From contig CAYMFU010000339.1 of NCBI GenBank assembly GCA_964389805.1, positions 38,677 to 102,676 of the forward strand: a stretch of DNA of 64,000 nt, read 5' to 3'. The translations under genes and the position numbers were made by a program. Source of the stretch: JAGTVG01 sp964389805. Lineage in GTDB: Bacteria > Bacteroidota > Bacteroidia > Cytophagales > Cyclobacteriaceae. This document shows positions 63,678 to 64,000 of this stretch, piece by piece. Position 1 is the first letter of the stretch, and each line of letters starts with the position of its first letter. The notes beneath the pieces are model-generated. The model saw only the letters and a program-made list of their open reading frames with translations. It was not told the origin of the DNA and did no database searches.

Positions 63678-64000
63678 ATGAAATCAAGGGATAAATCTCA
63701 AAGACTTATAGAGATCATACCAGCCATGAGGGCCTTATTAACCTATTCCAAAGCAAGTCCAATTATCTCATTTAAAAACTCCAGGACACTTGACGTCATT
63801 GTGGCAGATAAAAAAAGGTTTTTAAGGGCATTAAACGGTGAACCCGGAATATTTGTATCCATATCAAAAGACAGTTCAGTAACCATAAACAATTTCATCC
63901 ATGAACAAACCATCAGCGGATTTAAGGAAGGGTTAATCTGCCTTGAGAATACCGGTATATTAGGAGTTGGAAATTCCTGGGAATCAGCCAATCACTATAT
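63678..64000 (+). CDS. Partial gene, class II aldolase-like (cut by window edge)
   Basis: The first 107 codons are visible: MKSRDKSQRLIEIIPAMRAL, then SPIISFKNSRTLDVIVADKK and LICLENTGILGVGNSWESAN. The last phrase resembles the strand-turn of class II (RhaD-type) aldolases preceding a nucleotide-like GxG turn, and the earlier one the segment before the aldolase substrate loop. The usual N-terminal domain is absent, so the gene could be a divergent or split aldolase. The start ATG lies 12 bases after the PHP gene in the same operon. Confidence 0.4.
   Translation, partial: MKSRDKSQRLIEIIPAMRALLTYSKASPIISFKNSRTLDVIVADKKRFLRALNGEPGIFVSISKDSSVTINNFIHEQTISGFKEGLICLENTGILGVGNSWESANHY

Overview
The window looks like a chromosomal piece of a Bacteroidota bacterium. 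The base composition is AT-rich, recognisable Shine-Dalgarno sites are largely absent, and many genes encode signal-peptide lipoproteins or exported polysaccharide-active enzymes (sulfatase, GH16, GH78, polysaccharide deacetylase). Several gene types are characteristic of the phylum: an Omp85 barrel fused to a phosphoesterase-like domain, a DUF4625-type lipoprotein, and a fused E1 alpha/beta dehydrogenase. No tRNA, rRNA, CRISPR array, transposase or integrase gene was found, so the genus cannot be named.

Region 1-21.4 kb is mostly ordinary core and peripheral metabolism: glycogen phosphorylase, PEP carboxylase, a SlyD-like isomerase, MscS, Hsp20, an MFS transporter with an exported flavodoxin, a sulfatase with a START-domain protein, and a divergent thymidylate-synthase-like enzyme. 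It is interspersed with dead genes: a beta-barrel gene with three in-frame TAA codons at the left edge, small relics near 1.7 and 8.4 kb, and a GH78 rhamnosidase gene with two frameshifts.

Region 21.5-28.8 kb is an accessory stretch of short cargo genes and fragments: a truncated TPR gene, a methyltransferase, a frameshifted TolB-like propeller, a membrane-protein fragment, a small membrane protein with an overlapping XRE regulator, and a lipoprotein of the phosphatidylserine decarboxylase family. Two short repeat types punctuate it. Region 28.8-36.5 kb holds an Omp85-type protein whose N-terminal phosphoesterase domain has lost most metal ligands, a PAP2 phosphatase and two glycoside hydrolases.

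Region 36.9-43.9 kb is the most unusual part. Single genes for exported proteins (alpha/beta hydrolase, a 257-aa secreted protein, an R/S/N-rich protein, a Tat amidase) are separated by four same-strand relics of the 3' end of mnmE, the tRNA-modification GTPase gene that SGI1-type islands use as an attachment site. The layout looks like serial insertion of one-gene units at an mnmE-type site. Each tail has lost the terminal CIGK motif.

Region 45.3-64 kb is dense and intact sugar-acid metabolism: SDR (mannonate oxidoreductase-like), phosphofructokinase-like kinase, HAD phosphatase, LarA-type nickel-pincer epimerase and 6-phosphogluconate dehydrogenase, followed by a LacI regulator with a second HAD enzyme and a Fur/Zur regulator. 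A GntR regulator, with two matching palindromes, then faces an operon of lipoyl E2, fused E1, MtlD-like dehydrogenase, PHP protein and a class II aldolase-like protein cut by the window edge. A plausible but unproven reading is that mannonate/fructuronate is epimerised to gluconate and fed to ribulose 5-phosphate, with the second operon oxidising a 2-oxoacid product.
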